DNA of 64,000 bases from contig CAXTBB010000018.1 of the NCBI GenBank assembly GCA_964242305.1, positions 1 through 64,000 of the forward strand, read 5' to 3'. Source of the stretch: DATLGB01 sp964242305 (GTDB lineage: Bacteria > Actinomycetota > Thermoleophilia > Solirubrobacterales > Solirubrobacteraceae). The position numbers were made by a program, and so were the translations under genes. The notes under the pieces were generated by a model, which saw only the letters and a program-made list of their open reading frames with translations, was not told where the DNA came from and searched no databases. This document shows, piece by piece, positions 32,272 to 40,959 of the stretch (positions are counted from its first letter, which is position 1; every line of letters starts with the position of its first letter).

Positions 32272-33917
32272 GCCGGCTCTCCGATCACGTTGCGGGAAAC
32301 GTCTGACCACGGGTGTTCGCCGGCGGCGGTGCGGGCGGCGTCGATGTCCCGGCGCACCAGCGAGGCGCCCCGGTCGCGCAGGTTGCGCGAGTGCTCCTGC
32401 GTGTAGCGGTACATCGCGTCGATCTCCGGGTCGTCGTGGTGCCACTTGACGGTGGTCTCGTCGTGGTCACGCCAGTCGCCGGTGAACTTCGAGGTAAACG
32501 CCCGCGCGCGCGCGTTCATCTCGTCCTGCGTGAGCTTGCCCTCGCCGAACGTGTAGAGCCCGGACTTGGGCTCCATGGAGCTGTGGCCCTTCGCGTCGGA
32601 CAGCCCGTTGGCGTTGACGCGCAGCGGATAGTCGTGGTCGGAGAGGATGTGCGCCGGCACGAGGACCGCGTTGCGGCCCGGGGTGGGGAGGTCGCCCGTC
32701 CCGCCCGCGCGCCGCCACACGTCGTAGGCGACGGGGTGCAGGTAGTAGTCGGTCGACGCGCCCTGGTGGCCGAGCATGACGGCGAACTGGTCGACGTAGG
32801 CGTCCATGCCGTACTCCTCGTTGGCGATCTCCCAGAAGCGCCGGGTGCGATCGTCCATGAAGAACCAGTCGCTCGTGTCGTAGGTGCCGGCCATGTGCGC
32901 CGCCTCGGAGGGCGCGTGGATGTAGCTGTAGACACCGCCCTCGACCATCTGCGCGAAGCTCATCGACGCGAAGCGGGAGTACAGCTGCCGGGTCGCCTGG
33001 GTGATCTCCTCGGTCAGCCCCTGCAGGGTCTCGACCAGCTCGCTGCGCGAGTCCATCCCGACCGGGACGTAGCGGTCGGTGAGGAAGTCGGACGTGTAGA
33101 GCCCGAAGCCGATGATCGAGCCCTGGTAGTCCTCGGGCTGCGTGTAGGCCGTGGCGAAGTCGGTGATGTCGATCGCGACGTCCTCGGTGATGACCACCGC
33201 GGTGAGGCTGTTGTGCGTCACGCCCGCGGCGACCCCGTCCAGCCACGGCAGGTCGCACTCGGCGAGGTTGATGAAGTCGCGCGTGTGCATGAGCTTGGAG
33301 CCGCCCATGCGGTAGGGGCCGGACGCGCTCAGGCCCATGCGGCTCTCGCAGTGGACGAGGAAGGAGTACTGCGTCCCGGCGGCCATGAACTTCGCGGCGG
33401 CGTGGCGCAGGGCGTCGTCGCACTCGAAGGCGTCGGCCTCGAAGACCTGGAGCACGCGCTCGTCGTGCTCCTGGGCGATGTCCTTGGCGTCGAGCGCCCA
33501 GGTGTGGGCGCCGTTGCGGTGGCTCGCCCGCGAGAAGCGCTGCCAGAAGTCGACCATGAAGACGAGGTCCTCGAGGTTGTCCTCGGCCCGCAGCAGCCCG
33601 GCCCGGATGAGCAGGGCGCGCCCGTTGAGGTAGAAGTTGATCGTCCCCCAGGCGTTGAGCTTGGTCAGGTGGGTCGTCGCGCTGCGCGACCGGTGCCCGA
33701 TGTCCTCGGGGGAGATCTCCGCGGTCGCCTTGCGCAGCAGGTCCGGGAAGCGGTAGTACGCGTCCAGGAAGCAGAGGTACAGGTACGGCATCAGCGGGAA
33801 CAGCTTCGACTCCTGCGCCGTCCGCGTCAGGCAGTTGTTGACGATCACGTCGTCGACGCGCTGGAGGAAGGTGTTGACCTCCAGCAGCTTCGGCTCGTCG
33901 ATGCGCCAATCGCTCAT
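32268..33917 (-). CDS. unknown conserved protein, paralogue A of a pair (549 aa)
   Basis: 549 residues from ATG 33917, soluble by composition. Family not recognised. Compared with paralogue B it keeps NCLTRTAQESKLFPLMPYLY, HAAAKFMAAGTQYSFLVHCE, ASGPYRMGGSKLMHTRDFIN, DRYVPVGMDSRSELVETLQ, QATRQLYSRFASMSFAQM and HDYPLRVNANGLSDAKG; roughly half the positions agree by eye. The two begin alike (MSDWRIDEPKLLEVNTFLQR versus MSEWKITEEQLHAANVLIQR), so they arose by duplication of the entire gene. ATGA overlaps on both sides couple it to the swivelling-domain gene and paralogue B. No HAD, ATP-grasp or crotonase motif is seen. Confidence 0.8.
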   Translation of the reverse strand: MSDWRIDEPKLLEVNTFLQRVDDVIVNNCLTRTAQESKLFPLMPYLYLCFLDAYYRFPDLLRKATAEISPEDIGHRSRSATTHLTKLNAWGTINFYLNGRALLIRAGLLRAEDNLEDLVFMVDFWQRFSRASHRNGAHTWALDAKDIAQEHDERVLQVFEADAFECDDALRHAAAKFMAAGTQYSFLVHCESRMGLSASGPYRMGGSKLMHTRDFINLAECDLPWLDGVAAGVTHNSLTAVVITEDVAIDITDFATAYTQPEDYQGSIIGFGLYTSDFLTDRYVPVGMDSRSELVETLQGLTEEITQATRQLYSRFASMSFAQMVEGGVYSYIHAPSEAAHMAGTYDTSDWFFMDDRTRRFWEIANEEYGMDAYVDQFAVMLGHQGASTDYYLHPVAYDVWRRAGGTGDLPTPGRNAVLVPAHILSDHDYPLRVNANGLSDAKGHSSMEPKSGLYTFGEGKLTQDEMNARARAFTSKFTGDWRDHDETTVKWHHDDPEIDAMYRYTQEHSRNLRDRGASLVRRDIDAARTAAGEHPWSDVSRNVIGEPA

Positions 33918-34648
33918 GCGGAGCCCTCGAGCAGCGTCACCACGGCGCGCGGGTTGACCTCGTCGCCGAAGTAGGCGTCGACGTTCTGCGGGTCGGCGGA
34001 GTAGTGCACGCGGACGCGCTCGCCGGTCTGCAGCGGCCGCGCCGCGCGGACGTTCATGAGCACGGGCACGCCGAACTCGCGCGCGATGATCGCGAGGTGC
34101 GAGCGCACCGTCCCGGCCAGGCAGAGCACGCCCTCGAACTCCTCCAGGATCGGCGCGGTCATCGTGCCGCCGGCGTCGTCGATGACGCCGATCGTCCCCT
34201 CGGGCACGCCCTCGCGCATCAGCCGGTCGACCTCCTTGACCTCGCGGACGACGAGGACGGTGCCTTCGATGTCGTCGGCGCGGAAGGCGTTGTCGCCGTC
34301 GGCGATCGCACCCTCGGGCAGGTCGGCGACGGACTCCTGGGCGGCCATCGCGTCCGAGCGCAGCACGTAACGGTCGGGCTGCTCGCGCACGGCGACCTCG
34401 CAGCCGGCGTAGAGCTTGCGGCCCTCGGTCATCTGGAACTGCGTCCAGACGTCCTCGGCGATGCGCTCGGCGTCCTCCTTGGAGAGGAGATCCATCGTGC
34501 GGTCGTTGACGACGTCACCCCACGACACGCCGTCGTCGAGCGCGCCGAGATTCTTGGTGACGGTGGCGAAGACCGCTTCGCGCGTCAGCCTGCTGAGCGT
34601 CGTCGACTCGGGCAGAGTCCACTTGGGCTGTGCCGATGGGTGCTTCAT
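33914..34648 (-). CDS. stand-alone PEP-utilising swivelling (phosphohistidine) domain protein
   Basis: 244 residues from ATG 34648. The C-terminal part (about 130-215) matches the mobile phosphohistidine domain of PEP-utilising enzymes: VIDDAGGTMTAPILEEFEGV, LAGTVRSHLAIIAREFGVPV with His184 in the place of the phosphorylated His, then LMNVRAARPLQTGERVRV. The N-terminal 125 residues are not recognised. No ATP-grasp or barrel is present, so phosphoryl donor and acceptor sites must lie on other proteins, as in phenylphosphate synthase, whose subunits correspond to separate parts of PEP synthase (family knowledge). Overlaps the acyl-CoA synthetase stop and the paralogue A start by four bases each. 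Confidence 0.8.
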   Translation of the reverse strand: MKHPSAQPKWTLPESTTLSRLTREAVFATVTKNLGALDDGVSWGDVVNDRTMDLLSKEDAERIAEDVWTQFQMTEGRKLYAGCEVAVREQPDRYVLRSDAMAAQESVADLPEGAIADGDNAFRADDIEGTVLVVREVKEVDRLMREGVPEGTIGVIDDAGGTMTAPILEEFEGVLCLAGTVRSHLAIIAREFGVPVLMNVRAARPLQTGERVRVHYSADPQNVDAYFGDEVNPRAVVTLLEGSA

Positions 34649-36231
34649 GCCGACGGGACCTCCGGGGGATTGGTGGTGACTGGAGCGTGAAGGTGTTCGG
34701 CCGCCCAGGGGCGCAGCTCGCGCTTGAGGACCTTCCCCGACGGGGTGCGGGGGAGCGGCTCGGGATGGACTAGGACGGCCCGCGGGCACTTGTAGCTCGC
34801 GAGGCGCTCCCGGCAGGCGTCGAGCAGGGCGGGGGCGTCGAAGGCATCGGACCCGGGCACCACGACCGCGACGGCGACCTCGCCCCACGTGTCGTCCGGG
34901 ACCCCGACGACGGCGGCCTCCGCCACCCCGTCGAGGCGGTAGATGACCTCCTCGACCTCCTTGGGGTACACGTTGAGGCCGCCGGAGATGATCATGTCCT
35001 TCTTGCGGCCGGTGATCTCGACGTAGCCGTGCTCGTCGAGGCGGCCGAGGTCGCCGGTGTGAAACCAGCCGTCGGCGAAGGCCGCCGCGGTCTCGTCCGG
35101 GCGGTTGTAGTAGCCGGTCATGGTCGCCGGCGTGCGCAGCAGGATCTCGCCGTCGCCGGTGTCGGCGATGGTGCCGTCGGCGAGCTGGATCGCCATCTGG
35201 GTGATCGAGCAGGCGCGGCCCGCGGAGCCGGCGTGGCTGACGGCGTCCTCGGGCTGCAGGATCGTCGCGACGGTCGGGAACTCCGACATGCCGTAGCCCT
35301 GCACGATCTGGCATCCCGGCAGGCCGGCTTGGAGGTCGTCGATGACGCTGCGCGGAACCGGCTCGGCGCCGGAGACGATCCATCGCAACCGCGTCTTGCC
35401 GATCCGCTCGAGGGCGTCCCGGTTGCCCAGCAGCTGCTTGAGCAGCGTGGGCACGAGCAGCGCGTGCGTCGCGCCGGACGTCTCGAAGGCGGTGGCGAGC
35501 CGCTCCGGGCTCATCCCGCCCGTCGGCAGCAGCGTGGAGCAGCCGCCGACGAAGAGGAGTGCGAGCACGAGGTCGTTGAAGCCGGCCGCCCACGAGAGCG
35601 ACGGAAGGACCAGGTAGTGGTCGTCGCCGGTGAGGCGCAGGTCGGGGACCTGGTGGAGGGAGTTCCAGAGGACGCCGTCGTGCGTGTGGGCGGCAGCCTT
35701 GGGCAGTCCGGTCGTGCCGGAGCTGTAGTAGAGGATGCAGAGGTCGTTGAGCCCGGGCCCGGGCGGGACGGTGTCCGGTGCGCCGGCGATCAGGGTCTCG
35801 TACTCGTGCGCGGTCGTTCCCGCGGGAACGGTGACGTCGCCGACGCGGACGACGGTCGCGGGAAGGTTCCCGACGTCTGGCAGCAGGCGCTCGCCGAGGC
35901 CGTCGACGATCAGCAGCGTCGAGCCGCTGTCCTCGACCAGGTGCGCCACCTCGTCGGCGCGCAGGAGCACGTTGACGGGAACGCTGACGCCGCCCATGGC
36001 GGCCACGGCGAACAGGGTCTCCGGCCACTCGTGGCGGTTTCCGAGCAGGACCGCGACGCGATCCCCGGGGGCGACGCCGATCTCGAGCAGGCCGTTGGCG
36101 AGCCGCAGCGAGCGCTCTCGCAGCTCGGCGTACGTGCGCGTCTCACCCTCGAAGTGGAAGGCAGGCCGGTTCGCCCAGTGTGACCGGGCCGCCCGGTCGA
36201 GAAGCGTGAACAGGTTCCTCTCCAGACCCAT
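34645..36231 (-). CDS. AMP-dependent acyl-CoA synthetase
   Basis: 528 residues from ATG 36231 (GTG 36237 is possible). ANL-superfamily motifs: LCILYYSSGTTGLPKAA (phosphate loop), VQGYGMSEFPTVATI, GDGEILLRTPATMTGYYNRP, WFHTGDLGRLDEHGYVEITG, RKKDMIISGGLNVYPKEVEE and the C-terminal catalytic lysine in PRTPSGKVLKREL. Activates a carboxylic acid to its CoA thioester in two steps. As the first enzyme gene after the regulator it probably starts the pathway of this operon. Substrate unknown; the N-terminal pocket differs from acetyl- and long-chain types only by inspection. Confidence 0.92.
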   Translation of the reverse strand: MGLERNLFTLLDRAARSHWANRPAFHFEGETRTYAELRERSLRLANGLLEIGVAPGDRVAVLLGNRHEWPETLFAVAAMGGVSVPVNVLLRADEVAHLVEDSGSTLLIVDGLGERLLPDVGNLPATVVRVGDVTVPAGTTAHEYETLIAGAPDTVPPGPGLNDLCILYYSSGTTGLPKAAAHTHDGVLWNSLHQVPDLRLTGDDHYLVLPSLSWAAGFNDLVLALLFVGGCSTLLPTGGMSPERLATAFETSGATHALLVPTLLKQLLGNRDALERIGKTRLRWIVSGAEPVPRSVIDDLQAGLPGCQIVQGYGMSEFPTVATILQPEDAVSHAGSAGRACSITQMAIQLADGTIADTGDGEILLRTPATMTGYYNRPDETAAAFADGWFHTGDLGRLDEHGYVEITGRKKDMIISGGLNVYPKEVEEVIYRLDGVAEAAVVGVPDDTWGEVAVAVVVPGSDAFDAPALLDACRERLASYKCPRAVLVHPEPLPRTPSGKVLKRELRPWAAEHLHAPVTTNPPEVPSA

Positions 36232-36254
36232 GCCCACAGCCTCGCTCGTGGGGG

Positions 36255-38147
36255 CTAGGTGCGTCCCGCGGACCTCTCGGCGTCGTTGTGGATTTCTCCA
36301 GCCTCGCCGATCCGGTCCTGCAACCGAAGCACGAGCAGCGCCAGCTGCGCCGTCAGCTGGGCGTCGGCCTGGGTCGCGACGGGGAGGGCGATCGCCTCCT
36401 CGATGCGGCCGAGGCGGTAGCGGATCGTGTTCTCGTGGACGTCGAGCGCGGCGGCCGCGCGGCGGATGCTGCGGCCGTGGTCGAAGAACGCTGTGAGGGT
36501 GCTGATCAGGTCACCGCTCCCCTCGCTGCCGTCGAGCAGCGGACCGAGCGTCTCCCGCGCGAAGCGCTCCACCTCGGCGGTGTCCGCGGAGGCGAGCAGC
36601 AGCCGTCCGGCGCCGAGATCGTCCGCCGAGAGCACCCGGCGCGCGTCGGTCCCGAAGCGCTCGAGGCAGGACATCACCTGGGCGGCCTGGCCGTAGGCGT
36701 GCTCGTAGTCCGCCAGCTCCGAGCAGGCGGTGGACAGCGCGGCGCGCAGGCGGCCACACTGGTCGATGGCCTCGCAGGCGCGCCCGACCATCCCCTTCGC
36801 GTCGGCGACCGCGGCGACGACGGAGCTGTCCGTGGGCAGGTCGACGATCACCACGACGCCCTCCGCCACGGCGATCGCCAGCACGCCGGCCGCGCCGGCC
36901 TCGGTGAACCGCGCGGCGACGCTGCGGGCGTCGGGCAGCTGGACCGCCTGGCCCTCGACGGGCGTCACGAGGCAGACGACGCGGGGGACGTCGAGCCGGA
37001 CGCCGAGGTAGTCGGCCCGATGGCGCAGCGACGGCTCGTCGGCGCCGCCGCGGATCATCTCGCCCGCGAGCGACGCGCGGGCGTTGTACTCGGCGGTCGC
37101 GGCGCGCCGCTCGGCGCTCATCTCGACCGCGACGTTCATTGCCGCCCGGCGGCACACGTGCATGTCCAGGGCACCGAAGCGCGACTGGTACTCCATCAGC
37201 ACGAGCCGGCCCCAGGTGTCGTCGCGGACGATCACCGGCGCGATCATGAACCGGTGGTTCAACCCCGCCGAGGGGATCGGCTCGACGACGCCGCCGCGCG
37301 TGGAGTCGAGCGCCGCGACCGCGTCGGTCACGGCGGGCAGGTCGCGGAAGGCCGGTTCGAGGATCTTCGGGACCACGGTCTCCCCGAGGCCCGGCGGCAT
37401 CTCCAGTGCGAGGCGCTCGAAGCGGGCGTCGTAGATGGCGCACGGCTTGGCCGTCAGCTGCGCGACGGCGCTCACGATCTCGCTGATGTCGCCGCCGTCG
37501 ATGACCAGCTTGGTGAGCCGGTCCTCGATCGTCCCCGCCCGGCGCAGCAGCTGGTTCTGGCGCGCGACGGTCTCGAGGCTCGAGCGCAGCTTGCCGGTCA
37601 GCTGCGCCTGGTTGATGGCCACCGCGGCGAGGTCGGCGAAACCGGCGGCGATGTCCTCGTCGAGTGAGGTGAAGGCGTGCGGGCGGTCCTCGTCGTCGAG
37701 GAAGATGAGGCCCGTCACGTCGCCGCGGGCGATCATCGGGACGCCCATCATCGAGCGGATGTTCCACGCGCGCATCGTGGACTTCAGCGGGCGCGGATCC
37801 CCAAGCGCGTCCTGCAGGGTGACGGGCGCCTTCGTGCGCAGGATCTCGCCCGTGAAGTCGTCGCCGAGGACACCGGCGACCAGGCGCTTCACGCGCGCGT
37901 CGATGTCGTGGTCGGCGTGACCGACCTGGCCGCGGAAGAGGTCCGAGTCCGCGTCGCGCAGGTAGACGCTGCAGCGGTGCACGCCGACGAGGTCGCAGAT
38001 GTGCCGGGCGATCAGGTGCAGGAGGTCGTCGATCTCCCGCACCTCGCCGATCGCAGCGGCGACGTCACCGAAGGCCCGGATCGCCTTCTGGTACGCCTCC
38101 TCCCGCGACACGGCCGGCCGGTCCTCCACAGGGTGGGCCTTGACCAT
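36255..38147 (-). CDS. GAF-domain PucR-family transcriptional regulator
   Basis: 630 residues from ATG 38147, preceded on the minus strand by GGAGAG. The N-terminal GAF domain (about 20-170: LLHLIARHICDLVGVHRCSV, MRAWNIRSMMGVPMIARGDV, IAAGFADLAAVAINQAQLTG) should sense a small ligand. The central region is less clear. The C-terminal PucR helix-turn-helix is LTAFFDHGRSIRRAAAALDV, HENTIRYRLGRIEEAI (about 565-605). PucR/CdaR proteins activate adjacent catabolic operons. It lies 23 bp upstream of the acyl-CoA synthetase on the same strand and is probably the pathway activator. Confidence 0.9.
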   Translation of the reverse strand: MVKAHPVEDRPAVSREEAYQKAIRAFGDVAAAIGEVREIDDLLHLIARHICDLVGVHRCSVYLRDADSDLFRGQVGHADHDIDARVKRLVAGVLGDDFTGEILRTKAPVTLQDALGDPRPLKSTMRAWNIRSMMGVPMIARGDVTGLIFLDDEDRPHAFTSLDEDIAAGFADLAAVAINQAQLTGKLRSSLETVARQNQLLRRAGTIEDRLTKLVIDGGDISEIVSAVAQLTAKPCAIYDARFERLALEMPPGLGETVVPKILEPAFRDLPAVTDAVAALDSTRGGVVEPIPSAGLNHRFMIAPVIVRDDTWGRLVLMEYQSRFGALDMHVCRRAAMNVAVEMSAERRAATAEYNARASLAGEMIRGGADEPSLRHRADYLGVRLDVPRVVCLVTPVEGQAVQLPDARSVAARFTEAGAAGVLAIAVAEGVVVIVDLPTDSSVVAAVADAKGMVGRACEAIDQCGRLRAALSTACSELADYEHAYGQAAQVMSCLERFGTDARRVLSADDLGAGRLLLASADTAEVERFARETLGPLLDGSEGSGDLISTLTAFFDHGRSIRRAAAALDVHENTIRYRLGRIEEAIALPVATQADAQLTAQLALLVLRLQDRIGEAGEIHNDAERSAGRT

Positions 38148-38206
38148 CGTCACATCTCTCCTGCCGGCCACGCTACTGGACGCGCCACCGAACGCCAACA
38201 CGCCAG

Positions 38207-39025
38207 TCATCGGCCCGAAAAAATGGCCGGGCGCTTCTCTCGGAACGCGGTCAGCGCTTCGGTCGAGTCCTCGGTGCGCGTGGCCAGCACCTGGGTCCGG
38301 TTCTCGAGCTCGACGGCGGCCTCGATGCCAGGGGCGTCGACGTTGCGCTCGAGCACCTTCTTGGTCATCCACACCCCGAAGGGCGAGTTGGCCGCGATGT
38401 CAGCGCCGAGCGCGAGTGCGGCGTCCTGGAGCTCGGCGGTCGGCACGACGCGGTTGACGAGGCCGATGCGCACGGCCTCCTCGGCGTCGACGGCCCGGCC
38501 GGTCATCATCAGCTCCGAGGCGAGCCCGAGCCCGACCAGGCGCGGGAGCGTGTACGAGACCCCGGCGTCGCAGGCCGACAGACCGATGCGCACGAAGGAG
38601 GCGTGAAACGACGCCTCCGGCGCGCACACGCGCATGTCGGCGGCAAGGGCGATCGCCAGGCCGCCGCCCGCGGCCGGCCCGTTGACGGCGGCGATCACCG
38701 GGTGGGGGATCGCCCGCAGGGCCGTGGCCAGCGCGCCGATCTTCTCCTGCCGGCGGTAGACCGTGAGGACGTCGTCGCCGCCGCCGAGCGCGTCGTCGCG
38801 CTGCTTGAGGTCCAGCCCCGCGCAGAACCCGCGGCCGGCGCCGGTGAGGATGAGCACGCGGACGGTCTCGTCCTCGCCGAGGGCGCGCACCACGGCGAGG
38901 TACTCGTCCACCATCGCCCACGAGAGCGCGTTGAGGCGGTCGGGCCGGTTGAAGGTCACGCGGGCGATCCCTTCCCGCGGTCGCTCGACGAGCATGAACT
39001 GGGGGTCCGCGGTCAGGGTCGGCAT
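38207..39025 (-). CDS. enoyl-CoA hydratase/isomerase family protein
   Basis: 272 residues from ATG 39025. Crotonase features: IARVTFNRPDRLNALSWAMV, GAGRGFCAGLDLKQRDD (oxyanion hole), AAVNGPAAGGGLAIALAADM, and IGLSACDAGVSYTLPRLVG, a form found in EchA-type proteins where the second catalytic glutamate is not conserved. Hydratase activity is therefore uncertain; isomerase or other CoA chemistry is possible. It is 59 bp upstream of the PucR gene, same strand, and may begin the transcript; it diverges from the second APH kinase gene. Confidence 0.88.
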   Translation of the reverse strand: MPTLTADPQFMLVERPREGIARVTFNRPDRLNALSWAMVDEYLAVVRALGEDETVRVLILTGAGRGFCAGLDLKQRDDALGGGDDVLTVYRRQEKIGALATALRAIPHPVIAAVNGPAAGGGLAIALAADMRVCAPEASFHASFVRIGLSACDAGVSYTLPRLVGLGLASELMMTGRAVDAEEAVRIGLVNRVVPTAELQDAALALGADIAANSPFGVWMTKKVLERNVDAPGIEAAVELENRTQVLATRTEDSTEALTAFREKRPAIFSGR

Positions 39026-39148
39026 GCGCGTCACGATGGCGGCCGCGCCCGCCCGGCGAGACCCGGCTGGGGGCGGCGCTCGTAGAAACCGACAACGAGC
39101 GCGCGGGTTCGCGGCACGACCGCGCCCGGAGGCCGACAGGCTGCCTCC

Positions 39149-40240
39149 GTGTCCTCGACCGACCAATCGCCGGCGGTCGTCGTGGACGCCGGGGACGCGG
39201 CCGGGCTCGAGCGCCCGCCGCTGCTGATCCTGCGCCCGCTCGAGGCGTTCCTCGACGCCCACGGGGTCGGCGCCGGCGAGATCGAAGCGGAACCGATCGG
39301 CGACGGGCACTCGAACGTCACCTACCGCATCCGCCGCGGCGTCGAGCAGTGGGTGCTCCGGCGCCCGCCGCGCCCGCCGCTGCCGCCGTCGGCGCACAAC
39401 GTCCTGCGCGAGTACCGCATTCTGGAGGCCTGCGCCGGCTCGCCGGTGCGGGTCCCGGCCCCGGTCGTCGCCTGCGAGGACGTCGGGGTGATCGGCGCGC
39501 CCTTCTACCTGATGACCCACGTGCCGGGCGAGGTCCTGTCGAGCGAGCTGCCGGCGGGGCTCGATCCCGTCGCCGACCCGCCCCGGATCGCGGACGAGCT
39601 CGTCGGCGCCCTGGCGGAGATCCACGCGCTGGACTGGCGGACGACTGAGCTCGCCGCGGCGGCGCCGTCGCCCGAGCAGTACCTGGAGCGCCAGCTGCGC
39701 CTGTTCGCGCGGCTGTGGGAGCACAACCGCACGCGGGAGCTGCCCGTGCTCGACCGCGTCACCGAGTGGCTCGCCGCCGCTCGTCCCGTCTCCCCGCCGG
39801 CCACGCTCGTCCACGGCGACTTCCGGCTCGGCAACACGCTGTTCTCCGCCGCCTCGCCGGCGCGCCTGGCGGCGGTGCTCGACTGGGAGATGGCCACCGT
39901 CGGCGATCCGCTGGCCGACGTCGGGTACCTGTCGGCCACGTGGGCGGTGCCGGGCGAGGACGGCGACCCGATCGTCCGGCTCGGCACCGTGACCGCCGGC
40001 GCGCACTTCCCCTCGCGGGCCGAGCTCGTCGCGCGGTACGCGGAGCGCACCGGGCGCGACCTCTCCGGGCTGGCGTGGTACGAGGTGCTCGCCCTGTGGA
40101 AGAGCGCCGTCTTCCTCGAGGGGTCCTACGCTCGCCTCTTGAGCGGGACCACCGATGATCCGTTCTTCGCGGGCCTTCGGGACGGCGTCCCGGAGTTGGC
40201 CGAGCGCGCGTGGCGGGTGGCCCGGCGCGCGCCTGCGTAG
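39149..40240 (+). CDS. APH-family phosphotransferase, ACAD10-like (second copy)
   Basis: 363 residues from GTG 39149. IGDGHSNVTYRIRRG (nucleotide loop), QWVLRRPPRPPLPPSAHNVL, Brenner motif LVHGDFRLGNTLF (about 217-229), AVLDWEMATVGDPLADVGYL. Same subfamily as the 21540 protein: the RRPP and DWEMATxGDPLAD blocks are those of kinases that accompany acyl-CoA dehydrogenases of the ACAD10/11 type. Here the neighbours are an enoyl-CoA hydratase (divergent) and a phosphatase gene that starts directly after its stop. It likely phosphorylates a hydroxyacyl-CoA or related hydroxyl group (inference). Confidence 0.82.
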   Translation: MSSTDQSPAVVVDAGDAAGLERPPLLILRPLEAFLDAHGVGAGEIEAEPIGDGHSNVTYRIRRGVEQWVLRRPPRPPLPPSAHNVLREYRILEACAGSPVRVPAPVVACEDVGVIGAPFYLMTHVPGEVLSSELPAGLDPVADPPRIADELVGALAEIHALDWRTTELAAAAPSPEQYLERQLRLFARLWEHNRTRELPVLDRVTEWLAAARPVSPPATLVHGDFRLGNTLFSAASPARLAAVLDWEMATVGDPLADVGYLSATWAVPGEDGDPIVRLGTVTAGAHFPSRAELVARYAERTGRDLSGLAWYEVLALWKSAVFLEGSYARLLSGTTDDPFFAGLRDGVPELAERAWRVARRAPA

Positions 40241-40927
40241 ATGCTGGCCAACGCCCGCGACGTCGGAGGGCTGACCACGGACGACGGTCGCCGGGTGCGC
40301 GCCGGGGTGCTCTTTCGCAGCGACGCCCCGCATCCCGGCGACGCCGCCCCGCCGCTGACGCCCTGGCCACCGCAGTGGGTCATCGACCTCCGGTCGCCCG
40401 GCGAGGCCGGCGGCGCGGACCACCCGCTCGCAGCCACCGGCGCCGAGATCCGCCGGCTCCCGCTGCTCTCCGTGGCCGATCCGCTGCGCATGGCCGCGGC
40501 GATCGAGGAGGAGGGGGCGTCGCTGATGTCGATCTACGAGGAGGTGGTCCGCGCGGCCGCCCCGGTGGTCGCCGAGGTCGCGGCGATCGTGGCCGCGTCC
40601 GACGGTCCCGTGCTCGTTCACTGCACCGCCGGCAAGGACCGCACCGGCGTCGTCGTCGCGGCGCTGCTCGCGGCCGCCGGCGTCAGCGACGAGCAGATCG
40701 CCGCCGACTACGTCGCCACCGGGCCGAACATGGACGCCGTGGTCGAGCGGATCGGCGCGGCCTGGCCGGCGGACGTGCGCGCGGAGCGCCTGGCGCGCCT
40801 GCGGCAGGGGCACGGGGAGATCCTGACCGCTCCGCGGGCGGCGATCGACGCCGTCCTCGACAGCGTCCGCGCCCACGGGCTGGGGGAGGATGACGGGCGC
40901 GCGCTGCGCGCGCGCCTCCTCGACTGA
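40241..40927 (+). CDS. protein-tyrosine/serine phosphatase family protein (DSP-like)
   Basis: 228 residues; the ATG directly follows the TAG of the kinase gene. Begins NARDVGGLTTDDGRRVRAGV, LFRSDAPH, has WVIDLRSPGEAGG and the cysteine loop VLVHCTAGKDRTGVVVAALL (Cys about 128, Arg six residues on), typical of the actinobacterial tyrosine phosphatase family including PtpB-like lipid/protein phosphatases. Because it is paired with an APH kinase it might act on the same metabolite rather than on proteins (inference). Confidence 0.87.
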   Translation: MLANARDVGGLTTDDGRRVRAGVLFRSDAPHPGDAAPPLTPWPPQWVIDLRSPGEAGGADHPLAATGAEIRRLPLLSVADPLRMAAAIEEEGASLMSIYEEVVRAAAPVVAEVAAIVAASDGPVLVHCTAGKDRTGVVVAALLAAAGVSDEQIAADYVATGPNMDAVVERIGAAWPADVRAERLARLRQGHGEILTAPRAAIDAVLDSVRAHGLGEDDGRALRARLLD

Positions 40928-40959
40928 CGGCCGAGCCGTCAGAACCCGGCTCGGCTCAC

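Noticed and set aside
39149..40240. Aminoglycoside resistance kinase (also for 21540-22550)
   Set aside because: The family motif is shared, but the RRPP and DWEMATxGDPL blocks and the neighbours point to the acyl-CoA kinase group.
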